From Tistrella mobilis KA081020-065 (lineage in GTDB: Bacteria > Pseudomonadota > Alphaproteobacteria > Tistrellales > Tistrellaceae), in assembly GCF_000264455.2 (NCBI RefSeq), contig NC_017956.1, positions 1 to 64,000 of the forward strand: a DNA stretch of 64,000 nt, read 5' to 3'. A program made the translations under genes and the position numbers. Positions 52,647 through 61,769 of the stretch are shown piece by piece. Position 1 is the first letter of the stretch. The number at the start of each line of letters is the position of its first letter. Below the pieces are notes generated by a model. That model did no database searches. It saw only the letters and a list, made by a program, of their open reading frames with translations, and had not been told where the DNA came from.

Positions 52647-54580
52647 CAGATTTGCACCTCCGCCACCAGCCCGATCACCTCGAAAGGCCCCGGCGCCGTC
52701 TGGGTGATCGTCACCACGGTCTGCCGATCCCAGCCGCTGAAGCCGTCGACCAGGATGTCACCGGTCAGCACCGGGGGCGCGCGATCGAGCGGCGAGCCGG
52801 CGCCGATGCCGAAGCGCCGCGCCTTCACCGGCTCGCCGGCGACGGTGACGTTCTGTACCTCGACGGTCCGCAGCATCACGCGGACCAGGCGCGACAGGCG
52901 CCCCATAGCCGGCCCGTCCGGCAGGCTGGGTTCCAGCGGATGGGTCTGCACCAGCGGGATCGCCCATAGCCCGACTTCGACCCGATCGGCCGGCCGGGCC
53001 AGGGTGACCGCACCGCCCATCACCACCTGCGACGGCTGAAGGCTGCCATCGGCGATGATCATCACCGTGGCCCCTTCCAGCCAGTCGAGCCCGGTCACGC
53101 TGGTGATCCCGTCACCGGTCGCGACCGCGGCGCCGTCCAGCCTGACGGCCTGGTCCCAGCGCTCGATCAGATAGCGGGTGGTGCCGGCGATCACCCGGCG
53201 GATCAGCCAATAGATCGTCCCGTCCACGACGGCGATGTCCAGCACCTGGCCCGCCGGCTCGACCAGCGTCCAGCCGGTGACCTGCTGGTCGCGCAGGGTA
53301 TTGATCACGGCCACGGTCCCGTCGGTATTGACGCAGAGGACATAGTCCGTGTCGTCGTCGCGCGACGTCTTCCGCACGGCGAGCCGCACCGGGTCGCGGA
53401 CCAGGTGCTGGGCCAGCAGGGACAGCGGCGATGTCGTGTAGGCCTGGGCGACTTCCTGGTACACGGCTTCATGGAGCGTGCGGCCGCCGCGCTCCGCAAA
53501 GATCCATCCGCGGTCGATCTCGACCGGACGCGGCGGCTTGCTCGGCGCCAGCCCGCGCCGCGTCTGTTCCGCCAGTGCGAATGTCTTCGGCGTCAGGGCA
53601 GGGCTGCCGCCCCGCAGCGCCATATAGAGCGCGCCCGTGGTCCAGACGAGCAGGTCAGATCCGGAGGCGATCGCCATCACCGCGTTGACCTGGTCGCTGT
53701 CGATCGCGGCATCGATGCCCTGATCGTCGAGCGCGTCCCCCAAGTCGAAATTGAAGAAATCCCCCACGACGCTGCCGAAAATCGACGATGGTCGGCGCGC
53801 CATCCGCCCCAACCACAACCGCCCCTCGTGGAAGGTCACTGCCCCGGGCCAGCCGCGGGCGGTGCTGATCACCGGCTCTTCCAGGTGCCAGTCGTCCGCG
53901 GGGATCGCGTCGGTATCCGAAAAAGCGACGCGGGTTTTCGCCTTGACGCTGGTCGCGGAGGTGAATTCGGTGATGCGCGCGATCCCGCCATTGCCCTTGA
54001 ATTCCCAGCCGTTCACCATCGCGGCTGTGAAGACCGGATCGGTCGCGGTCAGCGTCACCGTATCCTCTTCCGCCGACGGCGTGACCGTGCCGGTCGGCGT
54101 GACGGCGCCATAATCATAGGTCGGAAGCCGGCTCATCGGCATCGCGCCGATGGTCCAGTCGGCATGCGTCGCACCCCGCATCAGCCGCTGCGGCGCCATG
54201 CTCTGGTGCACGGCAATCAGGGTGTCGGCCGACTGCGCATAGTCCAGTTCGGCGACCACGGTCGCATCCCAGGGCGTCGCGATATCCGCGACGACGGCAT
54301 CATCCCGGTAGACCCGCAGCCGATTGGCTGTCAGCACGAGAAGGTAATCCTGCTCGGTATTGAAGGCGAAGGGGATCAGCCGGGCGCCGCCGGCGGCATC
54401 ATCGAGCGCGTCGACCACCACCCGCCCCGGCGCCGCGCGAAAGCCGCCCTGCGGGAAGGTCACCACATTCCGGGCCATCCTGACGGACCCGTAATATTGC
54501 TTCAGATCGATCCGCGCGCCGACCTGAGGCGCCAGTTCGCCTTGGGTGAAATTGACCTGCGCCGTCCGGACACGGGGCAT
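52646..54580 (-). CDS. Tail nozzle protein (T7 gp12-like tubular protein B)
   Basis: The 644-residue protein starts VRTAQVNFTQGELAPQVGAR and continues with ARNVVTFPQGGFRAAPG, the conserved beginning of the podovirus tail-nozzle family. The rest is beta-rich, with repeated LVLTANRLRVY and RPVEIDRGWIFAERGG segments. It forms the tip of the short tail. It lies three bases from the gatekeeper-like gene and overlaps the internal virion protein gene. Confidence 0.85.
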   Translation of the reverse strand: MPRVRTAQVNFTQGELAPQVGARIDLKQYYGSVRMARNVVTFPQGGFRAAPGRVVVDALDDAAGGARLIPFAFNTEQDYLLVLTANRLRVYRDDAVVADIATPWDATVVAELDYAQSADTLIAVHQSMAPQRLMRGATHADWTIGAMPMSRLPTYDYGAVTPTGTVTPSAEEDTVTLTATDPVFTAAMVNGWEFKGNGGIARITEFTSATSVKAKTRVAFSDTDAIPADDWHLEEPVISTARGWPGAVTFHEGRLWLGRMARRPSSIFGSVVGDFFNFDLGDALDDQGIDAAIDSDQVNAVMAIASGSDLLVWTTGALYMALRGGSPALTPKTFALAEQTRRGLAPSKPPRPVEIDRGWIFAERGGRTLHEAVYQEVAQAYTTSPLSLLAQHLVRDPVRLAVRKTSRDDDTDYVLCVNTDGTVAVINTLRDQQVTGWTLVEPAGQVLDIAVVDGTIYWLIRRVIAGTTRYLIERWDQAVRLDGAAVATGDGITSVTGLDWLEGATVMIIADGSLQPSQVVMGGAVTLARPADRVEVGLWAIPLVQTHPLEPSLPDGPAMGRLSRLVRVMLRTVEVQNVTVAGEPVKARRFGIGAGSPLDRAPPVLTGDILVDGFSGWDRQTVVTITQTAPGPFEVIGLVAEVQI

Positions 54581-54583
54581 TGC

Positions 54584-55198
54584 TCACCCCCCGAAACGCG
54601 CGGAAATCAGCGGGAAATCGGTGATCACCGCCGGCGGCTGCTGCTGGCTGTCGATCGTCCGGGCCACCCGGGCATAGCCCCCCGTCCGATTTTCGGACGG
54701 CGTGCCCCAGGTCTTCCCCTCCCAGAAATCCGCTTTCGTCGTCTGTTCCGTGACCGGGATCGCCAGCATGGCGGTCAGCGCGAAGACGAACAGCTGCCGC
54801 ACATGGGCTGGCCACAACGCCTCCGGTATCCGCGCCTGATAATCGGCCCAGACCTGCACCGCCTGGGTGTGCACCTGGTCCCCGTACAGCTCATAATCCG
54901 GCGCCGCGGCAAAGAGACTGTCGCTCGACCAGATCCCCCGCAGCACCAGCAGATCGGCCGGCAGGGCATAGGCATAGGACCATTCGGCAATGGGGCGCTC
55001 CGCAAGGCGAGGGAGGCGCGCCTTGCGGAGCGTGCTACGCCACGGATACGACGAGAGGACGTCATCCCGTACCGTGCCGTAGAGGGTCGACACGATCGAC
55101 GCCAGACCGCTCCCCTCGTCCAGCGCCTGGATCGATCGCGATCCCAGCAGGGCGAGGGCCTGATTGGCCAGACGGACGTCGAGCGCGGCGACGGACAT
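54584..55198 (-). CDS. Tail adaptor/gatekeeper protein (T7 gp11-like tubular protein A)
   Basis: The 204-residue protein has the family start DVRLANQALALLGSRSIQALDE and VSTLYGTVRDDVLSSYPWRSTLRKARLPRL-like middle part, which is typical of gp11-type tail tubular proteins. It attaches to the portal and holds the nozzle. It is flanked by the nozzle gene and the decoration-like gene. Confidence 0.85.
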   Translation of the reverse strand: MSVAALDVRLANQALALLGSRSIQALDEGSGLASIVSTLYGTVRDDVLSSYPWRSTLRKARLPRLAERPIAEWSYAYALPADLLVLRGIWSSDSLFAAAPDYELYGDQVHTQAVQVWADYQARIPEALWPAHVRQLFVFALTAMLAIPVTEQTTKADFWEGKTWGTPSENRTGGYARVARTIDSQQQPPAVITDFPLISARFGG

Positions 55199-55202
55199 GG
55201 GG

Positions 55203-55520
55203 TCAGTCCGTGTCGGTGACGGTCATCGCCGTCGCATCGGTGACGTCGATCACCCGCGTGGCCGCGTTGACGCTGTTCACGATCATGATGCCGGCGGCGG
55301 TGACCGCGCCGCCGGTAATCGTGGTGACAAAAATCCAGTCGCCGAGGTTGAAAAGCCCGAACGCGTCGTTGAAGTATCCGCTGGCCCGCACGGTGGCCAG
55401 GGGATCTTCCGAGACGTAGGAATGCACCATGGGGCCGCCTTTCACGACGGCCCCCGATGCCATGTAGGTCGATGCGGACTGGCCGCCGATCGCGTTCAAG
55501 CGCTTCAGGGAAAAGGCCAT
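55203..55520 (-). CDS. Putative head decoration/stabilisation protein
   Basis: The 105-residue protein is beta-rich (YVSEDPLATVRASGYF, FNLGDWIFVTTITGGAVT) and lies directly after the capsid gene, where decoration or capsid-stabilising proteins are encoded. No family was recognised with certainty. Confidence 0.55.
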   Translation of the reverse strand: MAFSLKRLNAIGGQSASTYMASGAVVKGGPMVHSYVSEDPLATVRASGYFNDAFGLFNLGDWIFVTTITGGAVTAAGIMIVNSVNAATRVIDVTDATAMTVTDTD

Positions 55521-55534
55521 GGTCTCGTTTCCTC

Positions 55535-56404
55535 TCAGGCCACGGGCGGTGCAGTTTCGGTGTGCTCTATGCGGATCACACCCAGCGGATCGATGACCGC
55601 GGCCCCGGCCTTGATCATGCCCTGCACCAGGTACGCCCCCTTTTCAGGGACCCAGTCGACCATCGTCCGCCCCTCGAAGCGCCAGGCCATGCCGATCGCT
55701 CCATCAGCGCCGCCATGGAAGGCGAACGACGTGCAGATGTTGCCGACGCGCGGCAGACCACCCTCCGGGCGCCGGCCGATCGTCTTGAAGCGGAAGCCCA
55801 GGAAGTAATCGACCTTGCCATCGACCAGCGCCTTGGCGTTGGCGTAGTCGGCCGACGTCACCTCGACCTGCCCCAGCAGGCTTTCGATCGCCATGGCATG
55901 GGTCAGCATGTACCGGTCCGTCTCCGGCACTTCGAGGTGATCGAAATACGCCTTCGCCCGGCGCAGCTTGGCGAGATTCAGGCCGGTGCCGGCCCCACCG
56001 ACATCGGTATCGATCTGCACGCTGGGCTGGCCGGTGACCAGCGCATCGATGCCCACCTGATCTTCGCGGCGCCCCATGGCGCCACCGACCTTCCGGGCGA
56101 TCTGGGCGCGATCGTCGATGTTGGTGTTGTTGACATCAGTGGTCTTGATGTAATCGCCCGCGCGCCATCCCCGCGTGCTGGTCCTCACGACATCCTGACC
56201 GCTGTTCGCAGCCTTGATGTCCTGCACCCCGTTATCATCGGGATAGGCGACGATTTCATCGCCCAGGCGAAATTCGACTTCAGTCCCGACCCAATCGGTC
56301 TTCAGCCGGGCGGTGGGGCGCAGCACCCCACCCTTGGATCCGTAGGCGGCTTTGACCCTCATGTCGTAATCGACCTGGGTCGCCAGCGAGGCAGGAACGG
56401 ACAT
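55535..56404 (-). CDS. Major capsid protein
   Basis: The 289-residue protein should form the icosahedral head. Beta-rich segments such as LKTDWVGTEVEFRLGDEIVA and the central QVGIDALVTGQPSVQIDTD fit the HK97-like podovirus capsid family. Its place between scaffold and tail genes, with the decoration-like gene next, supports the call. An ATG at 56404 (MSVPASLATQ) is used; an ATG two codons upstream is also possible. A dedicated promoter lies about 220 bases upstream. Confidence 0.8.
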   Translation of the reverse strand: MSVPASLATQVDYDMRVKAAYGSKGGVLRPTARLKTDWVGTEVEFRLGDEIVAYPDDNGVQDIKAANSGQDVVRTSTRGWRAGDYIKTTDVNNTNIDDRAQIARKVGGAMGRREDQVGIDALVTGQPSVQIDTDVGGAGTGLNLAKLRRAKAYFDHLEVPETDRYMLTHAMAIESLLGQVEVTSADYANAKALVDGKVDYFLGFRFKTIGRRPEGGLPRVGNICTSFAFHGGADGAIGMAWRFEGRTMVDWVPEKGAYLVQGMIKAGAAVIDPLGVIRIEHTETAPPVA

Positions 56405-56543
56405 ATGCACCTCTCGGCGCTGCGATATCGCAGCGTGCGATCATCCATCTTCGACGATCGCGACCGATCGGCCCGGTGCTCGCGGGTCAGTCCTGGCACT
56501 GCCAGCTGATAAGCCGCCCTGACGCGGGGTCCTGTCGCTTGGC

Positions 56544-56575
56544 GGATGCGTGCCGCCCTGTCACGTGACGCATCC
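56544..56575. other. Stem-loop in the capsid mRNA leader
   Basis: GGATGCGT at 56544-56551 pairs with ACGCATCC at 56568-56575; the 16-base loop contains the palindrome TCACGTGA. If transcription starts near 56,615 on the minus strand, this element lies in the leader of the capsid mRNA and may stabilise it or bind a regulator. Confidence 0.45.
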
Positions 56576-56621
56576 GGCGCCAGCGGGTCCGGTCCCAATA
56601 ACGGGATAGGCGGACGCACTA

Positions 56622-56650
56622 TTTACACGATCAAGGCGGGTGCATGTCAA
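56622..56650 (-). promoter_or_regulatory. Promoter for the capsid-tail genes, nested in the scaffold terminator
   Basis: On the minus strand, TTGACA (56650-56645) and TGTAAA (56627-56622) are 17 bases apart. The -35 is a perfect consensus and the -10 matches four of six. The -35 lies within the hairpin that follows the scaffold gene, so the same DNA can act as terminator and promoter. Confidence 0.55.
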
Positions 56651-56668
56651 GTTGACATGACCCGCCTT
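56633..56668 (-). terminator. Long hairpin between scaffold and capsid genes
   Basis: AAGGCGGGT-CATGTCAA and TTGACATG-ACCCGCCTT form a 17-bp stem interrupted by one extra base, with a one-base loop. It lies 40 bases after the scaffold stop on the minus strand. It probably limits read-through from the early structural genes, while the nested promoter boosts capsid mRNA. The 303-base gap between the two genes holds nothing else I recognise. Confidence 0.65.
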
Positions 56669-56707
56669 TATGCATTCAGGCATTTTGTGGAAAAAAGTTT
56701 CCTCGTT

Positions 56708-57604
56708 TCATCTGATCGTGCCGTTGGCGATCAAGCGGTTGATCATCTCCTGCGCCTTCCGCTGCTTCTCCGGGGATGTGTCAAAGTCCTTTTCCTTGTA
56801 CAGGGCTTCGACCTCGGCCATGGATCCGACGCTTGACGACATGCTCATCGGGTCCATCGGGATCGACTTTTCGCCAGCCAGATCCCGCAGCTTCGACAGC
56901 ATGCGCACGCCGGCGGCAGTCCCTGCCGCCAGCTGGAATTCCTCCCATTCATCGGCCGTCAGGGCCTCTTTCTGGAAGAGGCCTCTTCCCCACTGCCCGA
57001 CGGCTTTCACCAGGCCGGCGCCGCCGGTGCCCAGCTTCTGCAGTTCCGCCTTATAGGCGGCCTGTCTCGTTTCCGGGGTCTCCGCCGGCGGCATGGCTTC
57101 CGCCAGTGTCGCCAGGACCGGGGCGATCAGGGCATCGAACTGCCCCTGCGAAAGCCCCTGCGCGTGTGCCGCGTCGCGGAAAGCCTTCAACGCCGGATCG
57201 TCGGCCGGCACGTCGAGAATCGGCTTTTCACCCAGCTGCGGCAGCTTGTAGGCATCCGCCGTTGCCGGCGGCTTATGATCGCCCTTGCCCAGCTGGCGCC
57301 GCAGATCCTGGTGGGACTGCGCCAGCTTTTCCCACTGCGCTTCGCCCTTCGTTGCGTCCCAAAACTGCTCCGGCAGCCACTCCGGCCGCTGCTTTCCAGC
57401 GGCATCGGCGGGCTTCCCGGCATCCGCCGCCGGTGCGGCCGTGGTATCCGTCTTCTGATCCACCATGTCAAACAGGCTGGACGGCACTTTCGGCGCCGCA
57501 TCCTGCCCCGCGGCCGGTGCCGCCGGCGCCGGCGCATCACCGCCGGCACCTTCACCTTCCGGCGCCCGCAGCAGCGCCGACTTCATCCAAGATTTCACCC
57601 GCAT
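56708..57604 (-). CDS. Capsid assembly scaffold protein
   Basis: The 298-residue protein is acidic and Ala/Pro-rich (APEGEGAGGDAPAPAAPAAG) in its first third, then predicted helical, ending in a charged helix (PEKQRKAQEMINRLIANG), as in T7 gp9-like scaffolds. The segment RPEWLPEQFWDATKGEAQ is conserved in such proteins. The ATG at 57604 lies next to the stop of the Bbp19-like gene; a longer version starting at 57661 would overlap that gene. Its position before the capsid gene is canonical. Confidence 0.8.
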   Translation of the reverse strand: MRVKSWMKSALLRAPEGEGAGGDAPAPAAPAAGQDAAPKVPSSLFDMVDQKTDTTAAPAADAGKPADAAGKQRPEWLPEQFWDATKGEAQWEKLAQSHQDLRRQLGKGDHKPPATADAYKLPQLGEKPILDVPADDPALKAFRDAAHAQGLSQGQFDALIAPVLATLAEAMPPAETPETRQAAYKAELQKLGTGGAGLVKAVGQWGRGLFQKEALTADEWEEFQLAAGTAAGVRMLSKLRDLAGEKSIPMDPMSMSSSVGSMAEVEALYKEKDFDTSPEKQRKAQEMINRLIANGTIR

Positions 57605-57605
57605 T

Positions 57606-57893
57606 TCACGCGCCCCTCTTCCCGCGTTCGGCCCGCTTGATGATCTGGCGGACGATTTCATTCTGGCCTTCGCGCATATACCCGTGGTCAGCAGGCTGAC
57701 CGGGCACCCAGGACGGCTGATCGATCGTCACCGACCGCAGGTATTCGATGACCTTTTTCCCGGCCCGTGTGCCGAAGGTCATCGCAAAGACCCTGTCCAG
57801 CTCATCCGATTCAGCCTGAAGCCCTTTCAGCCGCTGCACTTCGGCAACGGCCGCCGGGCCAAGATTGTCCATGTCTTCCCATCCCGGAATCAT
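57606..57893 (-). CDS. Bbp19-like phage protein
   Basis: The 95-residue protein has the short Bbp19-type pattern LDRVFAMTFGTRAGKKVIEYLRSVT, then YMREGQNEIVRQIIKRAERG. The family is named from Bordetella phage BPP-1, is found between portal and scaffold genes, and has no established role. The start overlaps the portal stop by four bases (57890-57893). Confidence 0.7.
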   Translation of the reverse strand: MIPGWEDMDNLGPAAVAEVQRLKGLQAESDELDRVFAMTFGTRAGKKVIEYLRSVTIDQPSWVPGQPADHGYMREGQNEIVRQIIKRAERGKRGA

Positions 57894-59500
57894 GCTGCCC
57901 CCTTGTTCTGCGCGCCTGCCGGCGCCGGCTTGGTCAGATTGTCCGCCACCCGCGCCGCCACGGGGCTGGTGGCCAGCATCTGCGCTTCAGCCCCCTGGCG
58001 CGCATCCTCGCGCCCCTTCTGCCTCTCCGTGACGGTCGGCAGAAGCTTCTGAGGCACGCCCAGCTTGTCGGCGAGCCAGTCATAGAAGTCGTCGCGTTTG
58101 ACAGCCTCCTGAACAACTTCAGGGCCATATATCTGCGCCAGTATTTGCAGATATTGCGTGACCGTCTGGACGTCGGCCAGGTTCTGGACCTGAGCCAACG
58201 GGCTCGTTGCTTTGATCGCGATTTCCCGCCCGTTGACCTTCAGGGGGAGGGCGACTTCCCCCGCCTCACTCAGGATATCGAGGAAGCGGGCAATCGCCGG
58301 CTCTGCCCCATCACTGATCAGGCGCCCGAAGGCCGCCCCGATATCGCGCTGAAGCTCGCGGGTCCGCTCCATGATTTCCGTCGGAGAGCGGACCGGCCCG
58401 GTCTCCGGCGGCAGCTGGCGATCAAAGAGCGCGTCCTTGATGTTCTGCCGCAGATCAGACAGCACGATCTGCGACATTCGCACGTCGCCGACTGACGGCA
58501 GGGGCTGCAGGGATGCCCCGCGGCCGCCGCCATTCGATCCGACCGGGATCAAGGCCCCGGGGCGGATCTGAATGGTATTGAGGTTGAGGACGCCATCATC
58601 CACGGCCGTGAAAGCCGGCACGATCGCGAGCGATGCCGCCTGAAGCACGAGCCGGACCACGGCGTTGGCCGTCTTGATGTCCGGCAACACTTGGATGACC
58701 GGCCCACGGCCATAGACCTCGCCCGGCGCTTTGAGCCAGCGGAAGCAGATCCAGGGCATCGTGTTGTGCATTCGGGCGACCAGCCGGGCCGGCGGGCTGC
58801 CGCGCCACAGCACGTCGAAGCGGTATCCATCGTCCTCGGCGTCGTAATAGGTCGCGGTCTCCAGCTCGATTTCGGCGTTCTCATCTTCCAACCGCCGCCG
58901 CTCCAGCTCGGGCGGCAGATCGGCATCCGGGTACAGACGCAGGATGTCCCGGACCACCACCTTCTGTTTCCAGAAGACGCCCTCAACGATCCCGAATGGG
59001 CCTTCTTCCAGGGCAGCCAGTGGCGCCGGAACCGCCTGGCATTGAATCTTCGCGCCTGAGTTCCTTCTCAAGGCGTGCGCCGACTGCACCAGGATCAGCC
59101 CGGTACTGACGCTCAGATCGTGCAGCGCCTCATTGAGGGCGACGTCCCAATTCGAGAGATGCACCTCCCTCCACAGCACTTGCTCGACCTCATCGAGCGC
59201 TTTCTGCACCTCGTCCCGGTCAGCCTCCGGGACATCCGATCCGGCATCAAGCGTCGCCCAGCGCTGGCGGGCTGGGAACGCCACGTCCTGAATGCGATTG
59301 GCGAAGCGGCTCACGGAGCCAATCGCCGTGCTGTCATAGACCGCATCCGACTTCCGCGCCCCTTCCGCCGTCGTCGTGATCGGGTCACGCTCGGGCAGCG
59401 CATAGCGGTAGGCCTCCTGGTGCAGGCTTCGCCAGGCCGCGTTCCTTTCCCACGCCCGATCCGCCCGTTTGATGAGCGTCGGCACGTCCATCGCTGCCAT
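57890..59500 (-). CDS. Portal protein (T7-type head-tail connector)
   Basis: The 536-residue protein makes the dodecameric DNA-entry channel. The N-terminal RADRAWERNAAWRSLHQEAYRYALPERDP and YDSTAIGSVSRFANRIQDVAFPARQRW-type segments are the conserved start of the T7 gp8-like connector family. The middle contains RQNIKDALFDRQLPPETGP, a conserved portal stretch. It lies upstream of the scaffold and Bbp19-like genes, as in podoviruses. Confidence 0.9.
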   Translation of the reverse strand: MAAMDVPTLIKRADRAWERNAAWRSLHQEAYRYALPERDPITTTAEGARKSDAVYDSTAIGSVSRFANRIQDVAFPARQRWATLDAGSDVPEADRDEVQKALDEVEQVLWREVHLSNWDVALNEALHDLSVSTGLILVQSAHALRRNSGAKIQCQAVPAPLAALEEGPFGIVEGVFWKQKVVVRDILRLYPDADLPPELERRRLEDENAEIELETATYYDAEDDGYRFDVLWRGSPPARLVARMHNTMPWICFRWLKAPGEVYGRGPVIQVLPDIKTANAVVRLVLQAASLAIVPAFTAVDDGVLNLNTIQIRPGALIPVGSNGGGRGASLQPLPSVGDVRMSQIVLSDLRQNIKDALFDRQLPPETGPVRSPTEIMERTRELQRDIGAAFGRLISDGAEPAIARFLDILSEAGEVALPLKVNGREIAIKATSPLAQVQNLADVQTVTQYLQILAQIYGPEVVQEAVKRDDFYDWLADKLGVPQKLLPTVTERQKGREDARQGAEAQMLATSPVAARVADNLTKPAPAGAQNKGAA

Positions 59501-59501
59501 G

Positions 59502-59708
59502 TCAGCCTCCCGTCGTCGTGGTCACACCACGTTCGTCATTCGACAGCAGCAGCGCCCGGCCCTTTGACCGGGAGGTGATCGACCGCCGCCGGGCGTCCTC
59601 TTCGGCCTTCAGGCTGGCGGACTGCCGCTCCGCGGCCTCCGCCTGCCGCTTCTGGGCCGCCACCAATTCCGGGTCCGGACCCTTCGGTTTCGAAAGAAGC
59701 GCAGACAT
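59502..59708 (-). CDS. Small phage protein of unknown function
   Basis: The 68-residue protein is charged and helical (ELVAAQKRQAEAAERQSASL, then EEDARRRSITSRSKGRAL) with a Thr/Gly tail. It sits between the portal gene and the 190-residue gene, ending two bases from the portal start. Similar small genes occur at this place in podoviruses; no function recognised. Confidence 0.6.
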   Translation of the reverse strand: MSALLSKPKGPDPELVAAQKRQAEAAERQSASLKAEEDARRRSITSRSKGRALLLSNDERGVTTTTGG

Positions 59709-59712
59709 CCCC

Positions 59713-60285
59713 TCACCCTTCCCCTTTCAACTCGACGCCCCCGGGCGTGGGGGCGGACAGGATCGGCCGGGCACCCTCGCGGCGCAGCCGGCGGTAGAGC
59801 TGTCGGGGGGTCAGCACCCGCCAGGACCGCAGCCCGACAAGGTGCGCCATCACCCCGGCGCAGGTATAGATCGGCCGGTAGACCGGCGCCTGGGCCAGGC
59901 CGGCCGGCACCGGCACCGCCAGCGCCCAGCCGCCGGCCGCCAGCTCGTCCCGCACCGCGTCGCCCAGCGGCCGCGGGTCGATCCTGACCAGCATTCGGCC
60001 CGCCACGGGGTCGACCACCATGGTCAGCGGCCTGTCCTCTGCGCCGATCGCGGCCAGCGCGAGCACGTGCCGCCAGCCCGGGCGGGTGAACAGCCGCCAC
60101 CACCGCCGCCGGCCGTCGTCGGGCACCACCCCGCCCACGACGACGTCGCCCTTGAAGATCAGGATCCACAGCTGCGGGTCCGACAGCGCCCACAGCCGCG
60201 CCAGCTCCGACGGCGGCAGCAGCTTCCCCGGCGCCGGCGTCGCGGCGGCGGGGGTGGCCCGGGCGCTGGTCATGTGCTCGGTCAT
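59713..60285 (-). CDS. Phage protein with possible Cys-His hydrolase signature
   Basis: The 190-residue protein lies between terminase and portal genes. It contains WRHVLALAAIGAEDRPLTMVVDP with a His and Asp, and PIYTCAGVMAHLVGLRSWRVLTPRQLY with a Cys at the start of a helix. A Cys after a YT strand, followed by TPRQL, is reminiscent of papain-like or NlpC/P60-like peptidases, here in a His-first order. Without structural comparison this is only suggestive; the protein may be structural. Confidence 0.5.
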   Translation of the reverse strand: MTEHMTSARATPAAATPAPGKLLPPSELARLWALSDPQLWILIFKGDVVVGGVVPDDGRRRWWRLFTRPGWRHVLALAAIGAEDRPLTMVVDPVAGRMLVRIDPRPLGDAVRDELAAGGWALAVPVPAGLAQAPVYRPIYTCAGVMAHLVGLRSWRVLTPRQLYRRLRREGARPILSAPTPGGVELKGEG

Positions 60286-60294
60286 CGCAGCCCC

Positions 60295-61758
60295 TCACCA
60301 GACGCTGAAGTCGTGCGGAGCGACAACCGGCCGGCCGCCGGCGTGGCCCATCAGCCGGTCCCGCTGGTCCTGGCGGCGGCGGGTCGCCTCGACCCACTCG
60401 CCGCCGCCCAGAAGCAGGTACTGCAGCGCATCGGCAATGTGCGAGTGCTCGGACTTCGCCGGCACGTCCTCGTACCGCTCGCCGCCGCCGGGCAGGCGCT
60501 GGCGCTTGTAGGCATAGCCGGACAGCAGCGCCCGACGCAGGGTCCGGCACCTCGGGCTGATCAGGATCCCGGGCCGGCCGTCGATCATCCGCCCCAGCGG
60601 TGCACGGACGGCCTCCAGCCGCGGCAGCAGCCCGTTCGTCACCGTCCCGCGGAAGCGCACGCCGCTCGCTGCGGAAATCGCGTCCATCCAGCTCTCTTCG
60701 TCGGTGCTGGCCCGGCTGGTGCCGGCCGGATCGGCCCAGGCCTGCCCCACCTGGTGCCCCGGGTACCGATCCCGCAGCAGCCGCGCCAGCGCCTCGCCGA
60801 AGCGCACGGCGCCGATACCGCCCAGGTCTCCGACCAGCTCATCAAGGATCACCCACTGCCCCGTCGGCAGCTGCTGCGCGATCAGGACGGCAGGGGTGAG
60901 GCCCGCATCGGCGCCCAGCCGGAGCGGCACGCCGGGGGCCGGCTCGATCGGCGCCGGCGCCATGTGCTGGGCCTCCGAGAACTCGGGGAACACCGGCTTT
61001 CCGTCACGGCTCGCCCCCCACCGATTGTGGATCATCCGCCGGACGTACCACTCATCGTGCCCCGCGGCCGCGCGCTCGTAGTAGTCCGGCGGAAGATTTT
61101 CGACGTTCTCGGCGCCGGGATCGGTGCCACCGGGCTGGACGAAAAGCCGATATCCCGGCTTCGGATCGTCGACGAAATCGGCGCGCAGATAGTGATCCGT
61201 GTCCGGCGCGTTGAAATCGCAGATGATCCCGCGGAAGGTCGGGCCGCCGTGCCGTCTGGACGGATAGCGCGTCCGGCCCGGCAGGAAGGTCAGGACGTCC
61301 CGGCTCAGAAGGTCGACCTCATTAAGCCAGCCGCCCGTGATTTCGAAACCGCGGGTGAACGGCTCGACATCGTTGTCACCGATCGCGGCGAACATGACCT
61401 CGCTGTCGACGACGGACCCGTCCGGCAGCTGGTAGCGCAGGTGGTGCGCCGATGGCGCATTGTCCCCGCCGCTCTTGAAGACACCGAAATCATGAGGCAC
61501 CCACCCGAACCAGCTCGGCAGCACCGTCCGATTGATCCGGCGATACGTATCGCGGAGCACCACCCACCGGCTGTAGCGCACTCCATCGACAGGGCTACGC
61601 CCCTGTTCGCAGGCCAGGGCCAGCAGCTTCGCCACGCAGGCGCCCGTCTTGCCGGAGCCGATCGGCCCCATGATCGCTGACACGGGGCTTCGATCGGCCA
61701 CGAACGCGCCTGCGATCGGCCCCGGTGGAGACCATTGGAAGACCTGCGGTGTCCTCAC
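60295..61758 (-). CDS. Large terminase subunit
   Basis: The 487-residue protein packages DNA into the head. Walker A is GPIGSGKT (residues 31-38), then RYSRWVVLRDTYRRINRTVLP and GWLNEVDLLSRDVL follow, with a Walker B-like Glu in LNEVD. The C-terminal nuclease part has LRLGADAGLTPAVL, where the Asp is a metal ligand, and the late acidic motif in SHIADALQYLL. The GTG at 61758 is used as start, after AGGGA. It lies next to the putative small terminase gene. Confidence 0.9.
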   Translation of the reverse strand: MRTPQVFQWSPPGPIAGAFVADRSPVSAIMGPIGSGKTGACVAKLLALACEQGRSPVDGVRYSRWVVLRDTYRRINRTVLPSWFGWVPHDFGVFKSGGDNAPSAHHLRYQLPDGSVVDSEVMFAAIGDNDVEPFTRGFEITGGWLNEVDLLSRDVLTFLPGRTRYPSRRHGGPTFRGIICDFNAPDTDHYLRADFVDDPKPGYRLFVQPGGTDPGAENVENLPPDYYERAAAGHDEWYVRRMIHNRWGASRDGKPVFPEFSEAQHMAPAPIEPAPGVPLRLGADAGLTPAVLIAQQLPTGQWVILDELVGDLGGIGAVRFGEALARLLRDRYPGHQVGQAWADPAGTSRASTDEESWMDAISAASGVRFRGTVTNGLLPRLEAVRAPLGRMIDGRPGILISPRCRTLRRALLSGYAYKRQRLPGGGERYEDVPAKSEHSHIADALQYLLLGGGEWVEATRRRQDQRDRLMGHAGGRPVVAPHDFSVW

Positions 61759-61769
61759 ACTACTAATCC

